Positions 62,622-64,000 of a DNA stretch of 64,000 bases are shown here, piece by piece (within the stretch, counting starts at the first letter, position 1; each line of letters begins with the position of its first letter). The stretch is taken from assembly GCA_000710935.1 (NCBI GenBank), contig BAYV01000013.1:62001-126000 (forward strand). The letters are read 5' to 3'. The DNA is from Iodidimonas nitroreducens. Lineage in GTDB: Bacteria > Pseudomonadota > Alphaproteobacteria > Sphingomonadales > Rhodothalassiaceae. The notes beneath the pieces are model-generated. The model saw only the letters and a program-made list of their open reading frames with translations. It did no database searches and was not told where the DNA came from. The translations under genes were made by a program, and so were the position numbers.

Positions 62622-62691
62622 AAACTATCCTTTTGAAATCGAATGATTGGGGGCAGGGGGCAAAGCCACCGATGCCATGGTTGCATTGTTT

Positions 62692-63867
62692 TCAGGAAGC
62701 TTTCAGGGGTGCGGACTGCTTCTTTTTTATCTCGGCTATCAGGCGATCATGGATCACATCGAAAAGCCGCACGCCCTTGTTTTCATGATTGGGCGCAAGC
62801 CAGGGCTGGGCTTCCATGGTGATGCGGGCATCGGATAAGCCCTGTTGCCAGCGCCTGTCCATGGTTGTGCGGCTGAAATCATAATCCTTCGATGCGCCTT
62901 GTGGCTCTGTGGGCCGATAAATGATTTGCACGATATCCATTTCGGTTACGCAGCCATGGGCATAAAGGCGTTTGGCCTCGGGGCTATCGGCCAGTTCCTT
63001 GGGCAGAAGCTTATGCAATTCATTGATGGCGTGGCGCACATCATGTTTTTGCGCAAAGGCATCGGTATTCACCCGGGTGCGGCTGCTATAGCGGATATCC
63101 TTTTCCCGTTCCGATACCATATTCAGATCCTGGGGCAGGGGGCCAAAGGCTTGAAATACATCGACCTGAAAGGTCAATCGGCTGCGGCGGGGATAGTAAT
63201 CAAGCACATATTGCAAGGGCGTGTTGGAAACCAGCCCGCCATCCCAATAATATTGGCCATCGATTTCAACCGGCGGAAAGCCGGGCGGCAGGGCACCGCT
63301 GGCCATGATATGTTCGGGCCGAATGGTGATATCGCGATTATCGAAATAGGCAAAACGACCGGTTTCTACATTCACCGCCCCCACGCTGAGGCGCATTTCA
63401 TCGGGATGATTGATACGCTCGAAATCCACGAGATCAAGCAGGGTTTGCTTTAAGGCATCGGTGGAATAATAGCTGCTGGGCTTTTCCGGGGCCAGCCAAT
63501 CGCTAAGGCTGAGGGGCTTGAAAAATCCCGGCTGGCCAAACATCAAAGCCATATTGGCGCCAAGGGATTTTTGCAAAACGCGCAAAGGGCCGGATGGTGC
63601 TGCGGGCCAAAGGGCGGTGGGGGCGGTGATCAGGCTCCAGAAATCACGCAAGCGGGCCACCCGATCCTTAGGCTCATTGCCGGCGATGATCGCGGCATTG
63701 ATGGCCCCGATGGAAATCCCCGCTACCCAATCAGGCTGATAATCCGTGCCGTCCATCGCTTCATACACACCGGCCTGATAGCTGCCGAGCGCGCCACCCC
63801 CTTGCAGAACGAGGGCGGTTTTCTTGTCATAAGCGGACGCTTTGGTTTTCGAATTCATCTGAGCCAT
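62692..63867 (-). CDS. Patatin-like phospholipase family protein
   Basis: The 391-residue protein has the patatin catalytic dyad: the oxyanion loop LQGGGALGSYQAG (21-33), the nucleophile elbow GISIG (Ser 52) and the Asp motif YWDGGLVSNTPL (about 208-219). A C-terminal extension after about 280 fits the DUF3734 subgroup that is often encoded beside 3-hydroxybutyrate dehydrogenase, and a role in lipid or PHB granule turnover is a family-based guess. ATGs at 63867 and 63858 (MNSKTK) are both possible. It precedes bdhA in a two-gene operon. Confidence 0.9.
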   Translation of the reverse strand: MAQMNSKTKASAYDKKTALVLQGGGALGSYQAGVYEAMDGTDYQPDWVAGISIGAINAAIIAGNEPKDRVARLRDFWSLITAPTALWPAAPSGPLRVLQKSLGANMALMFGQPGFFKPLSLSDWLAPEKPSSYYSTDALKQTLLDLVDFERINHPDEMRLSVGAVNVETGRFAYFDNRDITIRPEHIMASGALPPGFPPVEIDGQYYWDGGLVSNTPLQYVLDYYPRRSRLTFQVDVFQAFGPLPQDLNMVSEREKDIRYSSRTRVNTDAFAQKHDVRHAINELHKLLPKELADSPEAKRLYAHGCVTEMDIVQIIYRPTEPQGASKDYDFSRTTMDRRWQQGLSDARITMEAQPWLAPNHENKGVRLFDVIHDRLIAEIKKKQSAPLKAS

Positions 63868-64000
63868 AAAAAATCCTGCGTGAGTGATGCCTTTAAATAG
63901 GTGAGGTCATAGGCATTTGCACTATGCGCCCTTAAATGTGATCCTGATTTGTCATATGATAGGATGCGGCAGCCGATTCTGGTGGTGCGATGCGATTGCG

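Noticed and set aside
1-64000. CRISPR arrays, prophage, insertion sequences, tRNA genes
   Set aside because: No regularly spaced repeats, transposase or integrase signatures, or tRNA-like cloverleaf with a 3' CCA context was noticed in any spacer.

Overview
The window is 64 kb of a moderately GC-rich alphaproteobacterial chromosome. It is gene-dense, with many ATGA/TGATG overlaps and no rRNA, tRNA, phage, transposase or CRISPR array that I can see. The strongest clue to the organism is a complete six-gene block on the minus strand (29983-37819). Its products, order and domains match the iodide-oxidising multicopper oxidase cluster ioxABCDEF known from iodide-oxidising Alphaproteobacteria such as Iodidimonas (strain Q-1) and Roseovarius. 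Together with the ergothioneine, NupC/Deo, PEP-CTERM and type II secretion genes, this suggests Iodidimonas or a close relative. That is inference: no 16S gene is present.

Layout. 0.1-3.2 kb: a DUF4399 periplasmic protein, release factor 3 and two small unknowns. 3.2-5.9 kb: a compact NfrA/NfrB-like pair (outer-membrane TPR protein plus inner-membrane GT2 glycosyltransferase). 6.0-7.2 kb: CobD/CbiB and a DUF1289 protein. 7.4-8.6 kb: an acyl-CoA dehydrogenase. 8.6-10.9 kb: egtB-egtD for ergothioneine. 11.1-12.3 kb: a lipoprotein hydrolase and a small membrane protein. 12.5-20.3 kb: a PEP-CTERM regulatory locus: a VPLPA-CTERM surface protein with an excellent sigma-54 promoter, the response regulator PrsR, the kinase PrsK and the TPR lipoprotein PrsT. 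20.5-30.0 kb: nucleoside uptake and catabolism (amn, nupC, double aldehyde dehydrogenase, deoC, deoB; divergent GntR regulator and purine nucleoside phosphorylase).

30.0-37.8 kb: the iox cluster. IoxA (Tat-type multicopper oxidase) and IoxC (large secreted protein) are the known enzyme components. IoxB, IoxD and IoxF are Sco-fold proteins and IoxE is a cytochrome c fused to a periplasmic-binding-like domain. A strong hairpin separates ioxABC from ioxDEF. 38.4-49.3 kb: a type II secretion system (gspE-F-H-L-M-C/N-D-I-J on plus; gspG-gspK on minus, convergent). 49.5-52.6 kb: folE and a secreted DPP-IV-like peptidase. 52.6-55.3 kb: modE-modA-modB-modC with a perfect palindrome in front of modA. 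55.4-61.6 kb: a Met-rich membrane protein, a TonB-dependent receptor, a small secreted protein and a large secreted nuclease with a C-terminal sorting-type anchor. 61.8-63.9 kb: 3-hydroxybutyrate dehydrogenase and a patatin-like protein.

How they fit together. Much of the window concerns the cell envelope and export: Tat and Sec exported iodide oxidase, type II secretion, PEP-CTERM surface display with its sensor and sigma-54 activator, an Nfr-type glycan exporter, a TonB receptor and a cell-anchored nuclease. The nucleoside cluster could use nucleosides released by extracellular nucleases, so the secreted nuclease and NupC/Deo pathway may be functionally linked (inference). Residue numbers, motifs and spacings were read by eye from the sequence; family assignments rest on remembered family signatures, not on searches.
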